Assembly: GCA_022843485.1 (NCBI GenBank)
Contig: JALHNM010000003.1
Location: 1-64,000, forward strand
DNA: 64,000 nucleotides
From: Fimbriimonadaceae bacterium
Lineage (GTDB): Bacteria > Armatimonadota > Fimbriimonadia > Fimbriimonadales > Fimbriimonadaceae
Direction: 5' to 3'
The notes beneath the pieces are model-generated. The model saw only the letters and a program-made list of their open reading frames with translations. It ran no database searches and was not told the origin of the DNA. Position numbers and translations under genes: made by a program. Each line of letters opens with the position of its first letter. Position 1 is the first letter of the stretch. Below, piece after piece: positions 52,057 to 60,608 of this stretch.

Positions 52057-52856
52057 CGCCCTGTGTAGAGCACAGCTGTGAGGACGTAGTTCGCGATGTA
52101 GATGAGGACCATCGTGATCACCACGGTGTTCGTGGTGGCCCGGCCTACGCCGACGGCCCCGTCACGTGTGCGCAGGCCCTGCTGGCACGCCACCGTCGCG
52201 ACGATCAACCCGAACACGACCGTCTTCAGCATGCCGTTCCCAAAGTCGCTCGGTACGACGAACTGCCGGATCGATAGCCAGAATGACCCGTCCGGGACCC
52301 CGCCGACGAACACGCTCACGACGTACCCGCCGATGACCCCGCTGTACATCCCCACCAGCGCAAGGACGGGCAGCATCGTGACGCCCGCAATGAGCCGGGG
52401 CAGGACCAAGTAGTTCGTCGGGTGCACGTTGAGCGACCTCAGGGCGTCGACTTGCTCCGTGACCGCCATCGTCGCGATCTGAGCCGCCATCGCCGAGCCC
52501 GCCCGCGCCGCCACCATGATCCCGGCAAGGACCGGGGCGATCTCGCGGGTCACGGCAAGCCCCACCGTCGCCCCCGCCAGCCCGGACGCACCATAGCGCA
52601 CCAAGATCTCGGCGCTGTAAAGGCTCAGCACCGCCCCCGACGCGAAGGTGGTGAGGGCCACGATCGGCACCGACGCGACCCCGAGGAACGCCATCTGGTC
52701 GACGATCTCCCGGAACTCGACCGGACGACGGAACAGCCGCCTCGCCGCGTCTAGGAGGAGCAAGGTGCACTCGCCCACGAACGTCAGGGCTGCCTCGACC
52801 GCCGAGAACACTCCCCAGCCGCCGACCCGCCCCTTTACCGGCTCGACCTGCGCCAT
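52053..52856 (-). CDS. mlaE: MlaE/YrbE-type ABC permease
   Basis: MlaE is the permease of the Mla system that moves phospholipids between the membranes of diderm cells. The 267-residue protein has about six membrane segments and the family core EIAPVLAGIMVAARAGSAMAA, EQVDALRSLNVHPTNYLVLP, and GVGRATTNTVVITMVLIYI. The first 20 residues are a short basic/hydrophobic lead. TATCCT lies 9 bases upstream of the ATG. No mlaD or mlaF is adjacent, so the partners are elsewhere. Its presence supports an outer membrane. Confidence 0.9.
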   Translation of the reverse strand: MAQVEPVKGRVGGWGVFSAVEAALTFVGECTLLLLDAARRLFRRPVEFREIVDQMAFLGVASVPIVALTTFASGAVLSLYSAEILVRYGASGLAGATVGLAVTREIAPVLAGIMVAARAGSAMAAQIATMAVTEQVDALRSLNVHPTNYLVLPRLIAGVTMLPVLALVGMYSGVIGGYVVSVFVGGVPDGSFWLSIRQFVVPSDFGNGMLKTVVFGLIVATVACQQGLRTRDGAVGVGRATTNTVVITMVLIYIANYVLTAVLYTGR

Positions 52857-52884
52857 GCGTCGGCCAGGATACCGGGCCCCCGAG

Positions 52885-54921
52885 TCAGAGCCGCACCGAG
52901 ACCGGTACGAGCACCTTCACGAGGAGTTGGCGGGTGAAGGTCCGCGAGTTCGGGTCGCCGAGGATGAGGAACACCTCGTTCCCCCGCCGCCCACTGAGCC
53001 GGTACGAGGCGTACCAGTTCCAATCGTCACCCCGATTGACGACCCGGCCACCGATCGCCTCGAACCGTCCGGTGTCCCAGTTGAAGCTCAGCACGTGCTG
53101 CCGCCGGAACCCGCGGAACCGCACGAACTGGGAGCTCGCGTTGAGCTGCAGCTGGTTGATCGGGCGGTACGCCGCGCTGAGCGAGACCTCGTCGTACGCG
53201 GACCCGTCGAACTGGGCCGCGGTGTAACCCAGTCTCCAGCGACGGTACGGGTTCGAGGAGGGCCACCCGATCGTCACGTCGATCTGCCGGTCGGCCGAGT
53301 CTTCGAACCGCGACCAGTTGATGTCGGCCGAGACGAAGTGCCCCGACCGGAGCCCCACGAAGCCGTCGATCTCGAACTCGCGGCGGTAGGGGTCGCCGTT
53401 GAACCGGTCGTAGTACAGGGCGTCGAACGACAGGAAGTGCGTCAGGATGGGGCCGGACTTCGGCTGCACCTCTCGGTTCACGCTGCCCCGAACCCCGCGC
53501 AGGTCGCGCTCCGGCGAGAAGCCGATCCGAGGGAAGAACGACCGCGTGACCTGGTTGTACTCAAGGCTGCGACCCCACCCCCCTTCCCCTTTCCAGACCC
53601 CTGTCGAGAGGCGGGTGCCGGTCTTTCGGACCTGATCCTCGGTGAGTTGCGAGTTGAAGTAGAGCGTGCCCCCGGGGATGCTGCGGTCGAAGTTCAGCTG
53701 AAAGGCGTCCGAGTTGCGGTCCCGTTGCCGGTTGGCCACGTGGGCGAAGGCGACCGAGTCCTTCGCGGTCAAGGCCTGGTTGACGGCGAGGGTCGTCGCG
53801 GTCTGGTTGCCCACGTCCGTGACCCCAAGGAAGCCCACCTGGGTCTTGCCGCCCAGGTTCCCATAGACGTTCACGCCCCCGTCGATCCGGTCGATGCGCT
53901 GGCTGGCAAAGAGCCGCTGGTCGAACCCGGTGGACCGGTACTCGGCGCCCTCCTGGAAGAACGGTCGTGCGTCGTCCACAAGACGTTCGAAGTAAGAGAA
54001 GTCGAGCGACAGGACGCCCTGCTCGACATTGCGGAAGTCGGGGTTGACGGTGCCGACGAACTCGAGGTCCGACCCGAGTGCGGTCTTGAAGTCGAACCCG
54101 GTGTCGGCGACGAGACCCCCGTCCTCGTCGATCCCGGTCACCGCATAGGGCAGGACCTTGATCTCCCGCACCCTCTCGACCGACGGAACCGGGACGCCCG
54201 CCCACTTCGCGGAGTTCCGGAAGTCGCCCCGTGCAGGCTTCCACTCGTAGGTGTTCGACTTGTTCGACCGGTACCAGAGGACGTTGAACAGCAGGTCCCT
54301 CGGGCCGGCGGAAGGCAAGGCCATCGTCGACCAGGGGATCTTCGCCTCGGCCTGCCAGCCGGTCTCGGTCTTGCGGCCTGAGGCCTCGAACTCACCGAGC
54401 CACTCCGTCTTCGCCGCCCGCCCCCCGGAGAGGAAGATGGACGTCGCCCCCCTCGCGTTAACCGCGAACACGTTGGCTGACCGGCCCGTCCCGAAGACGT
54501 CGACCATCAGCCTCATATTGTCGTTCGACCCCAGGCTCACGTTCTGGCGGTACTCGTCGTCCACGATCCGGGTCGGGTCGGTCCGCACCCGCACCGCGAA
54601 GTACAGGAACTGGGCGTCCGAGGTCAACCAGAACTCGGCCACCTCGTCCGAGGCTATAGCCGTGCCCATGTCCCAGAACCCCTCGCGACGCGCGGCGTCG
54701 GGGTACTCCCCGGCATCGATGACGCCGTCGATCCTCGGAGGGCTCGTCGGCACTTGCGACGGCAGGACGTACGGGTCCGTCCCCGGAACGGGTGCTCCCC
54801 CTTGGGCGTTCACCGCTGTGAAGACCGCGACCAACAGGACCGTACACCAGACTCTGAACGCACCCTTTCGACCCACGGGAGCCGATACGGGCGGGGCTTT
54901 GCCGAAGTTTCTTGGGCCCAA
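52885..54921 (-). CDS. DUF5916 family protein with CBM9-like domain and beta-barrel
   Basis: The 678-residue protein has a signal peptide (VWCTVLLVAVFTAVNAQG), a carbohydrate-binding family 9-like domain near residues 60-230 (RIDGVIDAGEY, FWLTSDAQFLYFAVRVRTDP), and a DUF5916-type C-terminal region of outer-membrane barrel strands with NPDFRNVEQGVLSLDFSYFE, the DUF5916 hallmark. Such proteins are common surface proteins of uncertain function, perhaps involved in carbohydrate contact. The start is TTG 54921 with GGGGG before it; GTG 54876 is an alternative closer to the signal. It is divergent from the gene at 54960. Confidence 0.85.
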   Translation of the reverse strand: MGPRNFGKAPPVSAPVGRKGAFRVWCTVLLVAVFTAVNAQGGAPVPGTDPYVLPSQVPTSPPRIDGVIDAGEYPDAARREGFWDMGTAIASDEVAEFWLTSDAQFLYFAVRVRTDPTRIVDDEYRQNVSLGSNDNMRLMVDVFGTGRSANVFAVNARGATSIFLSGGRAAKTEWLGEFEASGRKTETGWQAEAKIPWSTMALPSAGPRDLLFNVLWYRSNKSNTYEWKPARGDFRNSAKWAGVPVPSVERVREIKVLPYAVTGIDEDGGLVADTGFDFKTALGSDLEFVGTVNPDFRNVEQGVLSLDFSYFERLVDDARPFFQEGAEYRSTGFDQRLFASQRIDRIDGGVNVYGNLGGKTQVGFLGVTDVGNQTATTLAVNQALTAKDSVAFAHVANRQRDRNSDAFQLNFDRSIPGGTLYFNSQLTEDQVRKTGTRLSTGVWKGEGGWGRSLEYNQVTRSFFPRIGFSPERDLRGVRGSVNREVQPKSGPILTHFLSFDALYYDRFNGDPYRREFEIDGFVGLRSGHFVSADINWSRFEDSADRQIDVTIGWPSSNPYRRWRLGYTAAQFDGSAYDEVSLSAAYRPINQLQLNASSQFVRFRGFRRQHVLSFNWDTGRFEAIGGRVVNRGDDWNWYASYRLSGRRGNEVFLILGDPNSRTFTRQLLVKVLVPVSVRL

Positions 54922-54935
54922 GCGACCCCCGGCCG

Positions 54936-54943
54936 ACTATAAT
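54936..54943. promoter_or_regulatory. Overlapping divergent -10 elements
   Basis: The 8-base ACTATAAT contains TATAAT on the plus strand (54938-54943), 16 bases before ATG 54960, and TATAGT on the minus strand, 14 bases before TTG 54921. One stretch of DNA may thus serve both divergent genes. No strong -35 was seen on either side. Confidence 0.5.
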
Positions 54944-54959
54944 CATAAGACCCACCGGC

Positions 54960-55268
54960 ATGCTGAACCTGCTCCCCGCCCTGCTGCTCCTGCTCGTGAA
55001 CGGGCCGATCGCGCCCGACCGCGAGTCGGTCGGCATGGATCGGGCCCTGGTTCACCAGGCGCTGCATCGGTCGGTGCAGAGGGGCGTCAGCGCCGCCGAT
55101 CTCATCGCGACGAGCCTTGCGCTGGCCGCGGCCCTGGATCCGGCCGGTCCCGCCGTGGGGCTCCCCGGCCCTACCTCCCGACCCGCCGCGATCGTCCCGG
55201 CGCCCCCCGTACTCCACGCTGGGTACGACCGGAACGCCCCCTCGCGAGCCGGACCCTTCTCGGCCTGA
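54960..55268 (+). CDS. Small exported hypothetical protein before secA
   Basis: The 102-residue protein starts with a hydrophobic signal or anchor (MLNLLPALLLLLVNG). A short helical part (MDRALVHQALHRSVQRGVSA) and a Pro/Ala-rich tail follow. No family was recognised. ATG 54960 lacks a ribosome site but sits 16 bases after a TATAAT. It ends 94 bases before secA and is on the same strand, so both may share a transcript. Confidence 0.6.
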   Translation: MLNLLPALLLLLVNGPIAPDRESVGMDRALVHQALHRSVQRGVSAADLIATSLALAAALDPAGPAVGLPGPTSRPAAIVPAPPVLHAGYDRNAPSRAGPFSA

Positions 55269-55362
55269 ACCTGCCCACCGCTCATGGATCCCCTGCGGGG
55301 TCGGAGCGGCCGTTGCCCCTGCCCTCACCGAGGGCCGACCTCAGGTTCCCCCGAGAAGACAC

Positions 55363-58300
55363 ATGCTAAAGTTCCTCCGCAAGATGTTCGACACGTCCGA
55401 CAAGGACGTCAAGCTGATCGAACCCACGATCGAAGTCATCAACCAGCTCGAGCCGGCGATCCAGGCTCTTTCCGACGAGCAGCTCCGGGCCAAGTCCGAC
55501 GAGTTCAAGGCCCGGATCGGCCGCGGCGAGACCCTCGAGCAGCTCCTCCCCGAGGTCTTCGCGGTCGTCCGCGAGGCCAGCCGCCGAACCCTCGGGATGC
55601 GCCAGTTCGACGTCCAGTTCGTCGGGGGCTGCGTGCTCCACCAAGGGCGCATCGCCGAGATGCGAACGGGTGAAGGCAAAACGCTCGTCGCCGTCGCCCC
55701 GATGGTGCTGAACGCCCTGACCGGCAAGGGGGCCCACCTCGTCACGGTCAACGACTACCTCGCCCGCCGCGACGCGGTCTGGATGGGGCCGATCTACCAC
55801 TTCCTCGGCATGTCCGTCGGCATCATTCAGGGACAGGGCGCGGACAGCGACGAACTCGGGGGGAGCTACCTCTACGATCCGGGCTATCAGCACGAGGACC
55901 CTCGGTACCTCCACTGCCGACCGATCAGTCGGCGCGAGGCCTACCTCTGCGACATCACGTACGGGACGAACCACGAGTTCGGGTTCGACTACCTCCGCGA
56001 CAACATGGCGTTCCAGATCGAGCAGCTCTCGATGAGGGAGTTGAACTTCGCCATCGTCGACGAAGTCGACTCGATCTTGATCGACGAGGCACGGACTCCG
56101 CACATCATCAGCGGCCCGTCAATGGAGGACACGTCAGTCTATAAGGTCGTCGACGCGGTCGTCCGAAAGATGGAGCCCGAGGTTCACTTCACGGTCGAGA
56201 AGAAGAACCATAACGCTTCCCTGACTGAGGAAGGGATGGACTTTGCGGAAGAGGCTCTGGGGCTCGACAACATCGCGAGCGACCCCAAGGTCATGCACCA
56301 CCTTAACGCGGCCGTGCGCGCTTACGGCGTCTTCGAGAAGAACATTGACTACGTCGTAAGGGGGACAGAGGTCGTCATCATCGACGAGAACACCGGTCGC
56401 CCCATGTTCGGGCGGCGCTACTCGGACGGTCTGCACCAGGCACTCGAGGCTAAGGAGGGTGTGGCCATCCAGCGCGAGAGCCAGACGATCGCGGTCATCA
56501 CCTTCCAAAACCTCTTCCGAATGTACAACAAATTGGCCGGGATGACGGGTACGGCCAAGACCGAAGAGGACGAGTTCCGCAAGATCTACGGACTCGACGT
56601 CGTCGCGGTCCCCACGCACCGGAACATGATCCGCAAAGACCAGGAGGACGTGGTCTACAAGACCATGGACGCGAAGATGAGAGGGATCGCCCGGGAGATC
56701 CTGCGGCTCTATACGAAGCAGCAGCCAGTCCTGGTCGGCACCCGGTCGATCGAGATGTCCGAACAAGTGTCGTCTCGCCTCACCCCGGACATGCTTCAGA
56801 AGCTGATCCTTACCGACATGCTCTTCGACAAGGTGAACAACGAGAAGGGTATTGGGAAGGAGGTGAAGCGAGAGGCCGAGCCGATCTTCGCTACCGACCT
56901 CAGTGAACTCGACATGCGGATGATCCAGAACGTGATGCAAACCGCCGGGCTCCCGACGAGTCCGAGCGGTAAGGACGCCACCGCCTGGTTCCTTTCGTTC
57001 CACTCGCTCGATCCCGGCCAGGTCGAGTACCTGGAGGAAGCCCTTAAGCACGGCATTCCCCACAACGTCCTTAATGCGAAGTACCACGAGAAGGAGGCGG
57101 CCATTATCAGCGAAGCGGGCCGCAAAGGTGCGGTCACGATCGCGACGAACATGGCCGGACGCGGCGTCGATATCCTGCTCGGCGGGCGTGTCGCGGACGA
57201 GACGGTCAAGATGGCCCGACGCCAGGAAGAGGAGGACGGCGGGGTCGCCAGCGAGTACGCGGACACGTTCCTGTCCTTCCGCCGCGGCGGCAAAGAGCGC
57301 GCCGCACCGCCGCTACCGCTCGACGACACCGAACGTCGCGAGCTTGCCGAAGACGTTCGGGCCCTCGGCGGCCTCTACATCCTCGGCACCGAGCGCCACG
57401 AGAGCCGGCGGATCGATAACCAGCTGCGCGGACGCGCCGGCCGCCAAGGCGACCCGGGTGAGTCACGGTTCTTCGTAAGCCTCGAAGACATGCTCTGGAA
57501 GATCTTCAACGCGAAGATGATGGAGAACCCCGTGCTTAAAGCGTGGCCGCCGATGGAGGAAGTCCGGGCGAAGTTCATCACCGGCATGATCCTTAAGACG
57601 CAGGAGCGCATCGAGAACCACTTCTTCGAAGCGCGTAAGCACGTCCTTGAGTACGACGACGTCCTCAACGCGCAACGCGAGACAATCTACGGGATGCGCC
57701 GCGAGATCCTGCTCGGGAAGGATTGCGACCCGGACGTCCGAATTGCGATCAGTGAAACGGTGACGGCCGTGTGCGCGACCGGCTACGGGTTCGACCCCGA
57801 GACCGCCCAACCCATCTACGACCACGAGAAGGTCTACGAGCACCTCAACGACATCTTCCCGCTCATCGACACGATGACGTTGGGCGAGTTCTCCGAGATC
57901 GCCCCTGGGCCCGAGATGGATGAGAGGATGGTCGCCGCCGCCACCGAAGCCTTCGAGGCCCGTTCCGCCGAGTTCGGCAAGGATCTTATGGGCCAAGTCG
58001 AGCAGCACGTCATGCTGCGATCGGTGAACGACAAGTGGATGGAGCACCTCCAAATGATCGACTACATCCGCGAGGGCATCGGCCTGCGCGGCTACGGTCA
58101 AGTGGACCCGCTCGTGGCCTACAAACGAGAGACCTTCGACCTCTTCAAGACGACCATGCGTTCGATCCGCGAACAGGCCGTCAAGATGGTCTTCCATGCC
58201 CAGGTCCGGACGGAACAGGAAGCACCGCCCGCGATGGCGCGGATGGACGAGTCCGACGCCCCGGCAAGCGTAACCAACGGGGCCACCAACGGGTCGACTA

Positions 58301-58440
58301 GCGTCGCGATCCAACAGCCCGTCGACGTCGATCAGGTCGATTGGAGCCGTGTCGGCCGGAACGACGCATGCCCATGCGGCAGCGGCAAGAAGTTTAAGTC
58401 TTGCCACTACCCGACCCTGCGCTCCCAAGGCGTCATCTGA
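55363..58440 (+). CDS. secA: Preprotein translocase ATPase SecA
   Basis: SecA drives export of unfolded proteins through SecYEG. The 1025-residue protein has the Walker A site MRTGEGKT near residue 100, TVNDYLARRDA, the DEAD-like VDEVDSILIDEARTP, IDENTGR, GMTGTAKTEEDEF, TNMAGRGVDI, the RIDNQLRGRAGRQGD motif and the C-terminal zinc-binding SEC-C motif CPCGSGKKFKSCHY. It is about 150 residues longer than common SecA. An insertion of about 85 residues lies at 476-562, between SIEMSEQVSSRL and HGIPHNVLNAKYHE. ATG 55363 is the family start. A hairpin terminator follows. Confidence 0.97.
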   Translation: MLKFLRKMFDTSDKDVKLIEPTIEVINQLEPAIQALSDEQLRAKSDEFKARIGRGETLEQLLPEVFAVVREASRRTLGMRQFDVQFVGGCVLHQGRIAEMRTGEGKTLVAVAPMVLNALTGKGAHLVTVNDYLARRDAVWMGPIYHFLGMSVGIIQGQGADSDELGGSYLYDPGYQHEDPRYLHCRPISRREAYLCDITYGTNHEFGFDYLRDNMAFQIEQLSMRELNFAIVDEVDSILIDEARTPHIISGPSMEDTSVYKVVDAVVRKMEPEVHFTVEKKNHNASLTEEGMDFAEEALGLDNIASDPKVMHHLNAAVRAYGVFEKNIDYVVRGTEVVIIDENTGRPMFGRRYSDGLHQALEAKEGVAIQRESQTIAVITFQNLFRMYNKLAGMTGTAKTEEDEFRKIYGLDVVAVPTHRNMIRKDQEDVVYKTMDAKMRGIAREILRLYTKQQPVLVGTRSIEMSEQVSSRLTPDMLQKLILTDMLFDKVNNEKGIGKEVKREAEPIFATDLSELDMRMIQNVMQTAGLPTSPSGKDATAWFLSFHSLDPGQVEYLEEALKHGIPHNVLNAKYHEKEAAIISEAGRKGAVTIATNMAGRGVDILLGGRVADETVKMARRQEEEDGGVASEYADTFLSFRRGGKERAAPPLPLDDTERRELAEDVRALGGLYILGTERHESRRIDNQLRGRAGRQGDPGESRFFVSLEDMLWKIFNAKMMENPVLKAWPPMEEVRAKFITGMILKTQERIENHFFEARKHVLEYDDVLNAQRETIYGMRREILLGKDCDPDVRIAISETVTAVCATGYGFDPETAQPIYDHEKVYEHLNDIFPLIDTMTLGEFSEIAPGPEMDERMVAAATEAFEARSAEFGKDLMGQVEQHVMLRSVNDKWMEHLQMIDYIREGIGLRGYGQVDPLVAYKRETFDLFKTTMRSIREQAVKMVFHAQVRTEQEAPPAMARMDESDAPASVTNGATNGSTSVAIQQPVDVDQVDWSRVGRNDACPCGSGKKFKSCHYPTLRSQGVI

Positions 58441-58446
58441 CTCCGC

Positions 58447-58475
58447 CCCCCTCCCTTATCCACTAAGGGAGGGGG
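58447..58475 (+). terminator. Hairpin terminator after secA
   Basis: CCCCCTCCCTTA and its complement form a 12-bp stem around a TCCAC loop, beginning 6 bases after the secA stop. The following sequence TAACCTCG is not a T tract; TAACCT there may also be the -10 of the next gene. Confidence 0.6.
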
Positions 58476-58491
58476 TAACCTCGCCGAAGCC

Positions 58492-59421
58492 GTGCGACTC
58501 CCCGTCATCGACTCCCACACCGAGGGCGAGCCCACCCGGGTCGTCCTCGGCGACCCCCTCCGCCTCGCTCGGCCCGCGGCAAACCTCCGCCGCGCCCTCG
58601 AAGAAGGACACGACTGGCTCCGGCGCGCGCTCTGCCTCGAGCCTCGCGGCTCAGAGATCGCCGTGGGCGCATACCTGACCGGAGACCCAACCCACGGCTA
58701 TGAGGCCGTGTTCTTCAACAACGCCGGGTACCTCGGGATGTGCGGCCACGCCACGGTCGGCGTGATCGTCTCCCTCGCCCATGCCGGACTCGCCCTCCCG
58801 GGCCCCGTCGAGCTCCGGACCCCCGGCGGCCCCGTCCGCGCCCGCCTCCTCGGCCGATCGGCGGTCGAGTTCGAAAACGTCCCCTCCCGACGTCACCTCG
58901 CCGGGGTCACCCTCGATGTCCCTGGTCACGGGTCCGTCACCGGCGACGTCGCCTACGGCGGCAACTGGTTCTTCCTCGTGTCCAGTCCGAGCCTCGACCT
59001 CAGGCCCGCCAACGCCCCCGACCTTCTCGCCTTCACGCAGGCGGTGATGGGGGCCCTCCGGGATCAAGGCGTCACCGGAGACGGCGGCGCCCCCATCGAC
59101 CACGTCGAGCTCTTCGGCCCGCCCACCCGACCCGGGGCGGACTCGCGGAACTTCGTGCTCTGTCCCGGCGGCCAGTTCGACCGGTCCCCCTGCGGCACCG
59201 GTACAAGCGCCAAGCTCGCCTGCCTCGTCGCCGAGGGCCGCCTCGCTCCGGGTCAGACCTGGCGCCAAGAGGGGTTCGCAGGCGGGGTCTTCGAGGCCGT
59301 GGCCGCCCCGCACCCTGAGGGGGTCGTACCGACGCTCACCGGCCGGGCCTACGTGACCGCCGAGACCACCCTGGTCATCGACCCCGAGGACCCCATGCGC
59401 GACGGCCTCGACTGGCGCTAG
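58492..59421 (+). CDS. Proline racemase family protein, 4-hydroxyproline 2-epimerase type
   Basis: Members of this family interconvert L-proline or hydroxyproline isomers with two active-site cysteines. Both are present: Cys84 in MCGHATVG and Cys234 in RSPCGTGTSA. This points to an epimerase or racemase rather than a trans-3-hydroxyproline dehydratase, which has Thr in place of the second. The 309-residue length and IDSHTEGEPTRVV start are typical. GTG 58492 follows TAACCT by 10 bases. It is convergent with the ybgC-type gene, sharing stop bases in CTAG. The precise substrate is uncertain. Confidence 0.88.
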   Translation: MRLPVIDSHTEGEPTRVVLGDPLRLARPAANLRRALEEGHDWLRRALCLEPRGSEIAVGAYLTGDPTHGYEAVFFNNAGYLGMCGHATVGVIVSLAHAGLALPGPVELRTPGGPVRARLLGRSAVEFENVPSRRHLAGVTLDVPGHGSVTGDVAYGGNWFFLVSSPSLDLRPANAPDLLAFTQAVMGALRDQGVTGDGGAPIDHVELFGPPTRPGADSRNFVLCPGGQFDRSPCGTGTSAKLACLVAEGRLAPGQTWRQEGFAGGVFEAVAAPHPEGVVPTLTGRAYVTAETTLVIDPEDPMRDGLDWR

Positions 59422-59849
59422 TCGGCCGCCGCCCACTCGGCCGGGTCGCGCTCCATCCTCGCGCGCTCCTCCGGCGGGATCGAGACCGGCTTCATCTCCG
59501 GGCCGACGAGGACGTGCCACGTCCAGGCCTGCGTAACGACCGCCCCCGTCGCCCCGTTCACGATCTCATACTCGAACTTCAGCGAGGAGCGCTTGATCTC
59601 GCTCACCCACGTCCGGACGACGATCCACTCGTCGTACTTGACCTCCCCGCGGTACTTCACCCAGACCTCGACGACCGGGAGCTTGAAGCCCGACTCCTCG
59701 AGGCCCTTGTACGTGAACCCCCTCGCCCGGCACCACGCCCCCCGGGCCTGCTCGAGCCAGTACAGGTAGTTCGCGTAGTACGCGTGGCCCATCATGTCGG
59801 TCTCGCCGTAGCGGACCCGGATACGCTCCTCGGTGACGTGTCCGATCAC
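59418..59849 (-). CDS. YbgC-type acyl-CoA thioesterase
   Basis: This hotdog-fold thioesterase hydrolyses acyl-CoA esters. The 143-residue protein has the family active-site stretch YGETDMMGHAYYANYLYWLE with the catalytic aspartate Asp18 as in YbgC, and the strand region FKLPVVEVWVKYRGEVKYDE. The GTG start 59849 is 10 bases after an exported protein gene, in one operon. In proteobacteria YbgC lies with tol-pal genes, which are not seen here. Confidence 0.88.
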   Translation of the reverse strand: MIGHVTEERIRVRYGETDMMGHAYYANYLYWLEQARGAWCRARGFTYKGLEESGFKLPVVEVWVKYRGEVKYDEWIVVRTWVSEIKRSSLKFEYEIVNGATGAVVTQAWTWHVLVGPEMKPVSIPPEERARMERDPAEWAAAD

Positions 59850-59859
59850 GGTCCTGCCG

Positions 59860-60540
59860 TCAGCCCCCGGTTGCCGGCGGCTTCGGCCCGTCGCCGAGCG
59901 TCTCTGGGAGCTCGAGCCCGAACCGCTGGTCCGTGTACTGAACCCAGGCCAACCCCTCGTCCGTCGGATACTCCGATCCCACGTACTGGGTGCCGTCGCG
60001 CGAGACGAACATCCGCACCGTCACGGCCTGCGCCCCGGCCTTGAAGATCATCTGGTACTCCAGAACCGACGCGCCCCGCCACTCGGCCTCGCCCACCTTC
60101 TTGTACTCGACCCGGTCGGTGGGTTGGCTCAGCCAGAACTCCTTGTTCGGCGTCCCCATCAGCCACGTCAGCACGAGGTCGCCCGTCTCCTCCCAGATCG
60201 GCACCGTGTCCATCGGGATGACGGGCATGAGGGTCCGCAACCCGCTCGGCCAGACCTGGAGCGTCCGCTCGCCGTTGCAGTAGACGTCCGGCGCCAGGCG
60301 CCCCAAGGAGCCAACCTCGGGCTTGAACTCGCTCGGCTTCGTGACGACGAGTTCGAAGCGCATCCCTCGGCGCCACTTGAGCTCCTGCACGAACCGCCCG
60401 GGGAAGTTCTCGCTAGTGTTCTCCCGATCGATCTTGAGGGCGATCGTCTCGTGCTTGTTGTAGCTATCCAAGACGGCGAACAGGGCGTCCTTGGGCGAGG
60501 GGTCTTGGGCCAAGAGCGCGAGGGCGGCAAGGGCGACCAT
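59860..60540 (-). CDS. Exported LolA/DUF2092-like protein
   Basis: The 226-residue protein has a short hydrophobic N terminus (VALAALALLAQ) and a beta-rich body (FVQELKWRRGMRFELVVTKP, LAPDVYCNGERTLQVW, RVEYKKVGEAEWRGASVLEY) that resembles the half-barrel of LolA, LolB or DUF2092 outer-membrane lipoprotein carriers, though without diagnostic residues. TACCTT on the minus strand (60548-60553) is 7 bases before ATG 60540, fitting a leaderless start. The thioesterase gene follows 10 bases after its stop. The function is uncertain. Confidence 0.7.
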   Translation of the reverse strand: MVALAALALLAQDPSPKDALFAVLDSYNKHETIALKIDRENTSENFPGRFVQELKWRRGMRFELVVTKPSEFKPEVGSLGRLAPDVYCNGERTLQVWPSGLRTLMPVIPMDTVPIWEETGDLVLTWLMGTPNKEFWLSQPTDRVEYKKVGEAEWRGASVLEYQMIFKAGAQAVTVRMFVSRDGTQYVGSEYPTDEGLAWVQYTDQRFGLELPETLGDGPKPPATGG

Positions 60541-60608
60541 CTCGGGAAAGGTACCTCGATCCTCCGAATTGGAACCCGCCCAGGGGGCTGGCGGGTACCA
60601 TGGGAAGG

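Noticed and set aside
58455-58464. TTATCCACT as a possible DnaA box after secA
   Set aside because: It is the loop side of the terminator hairpin, is single, and no origin features or dnaA/dnaN genes are nearby.
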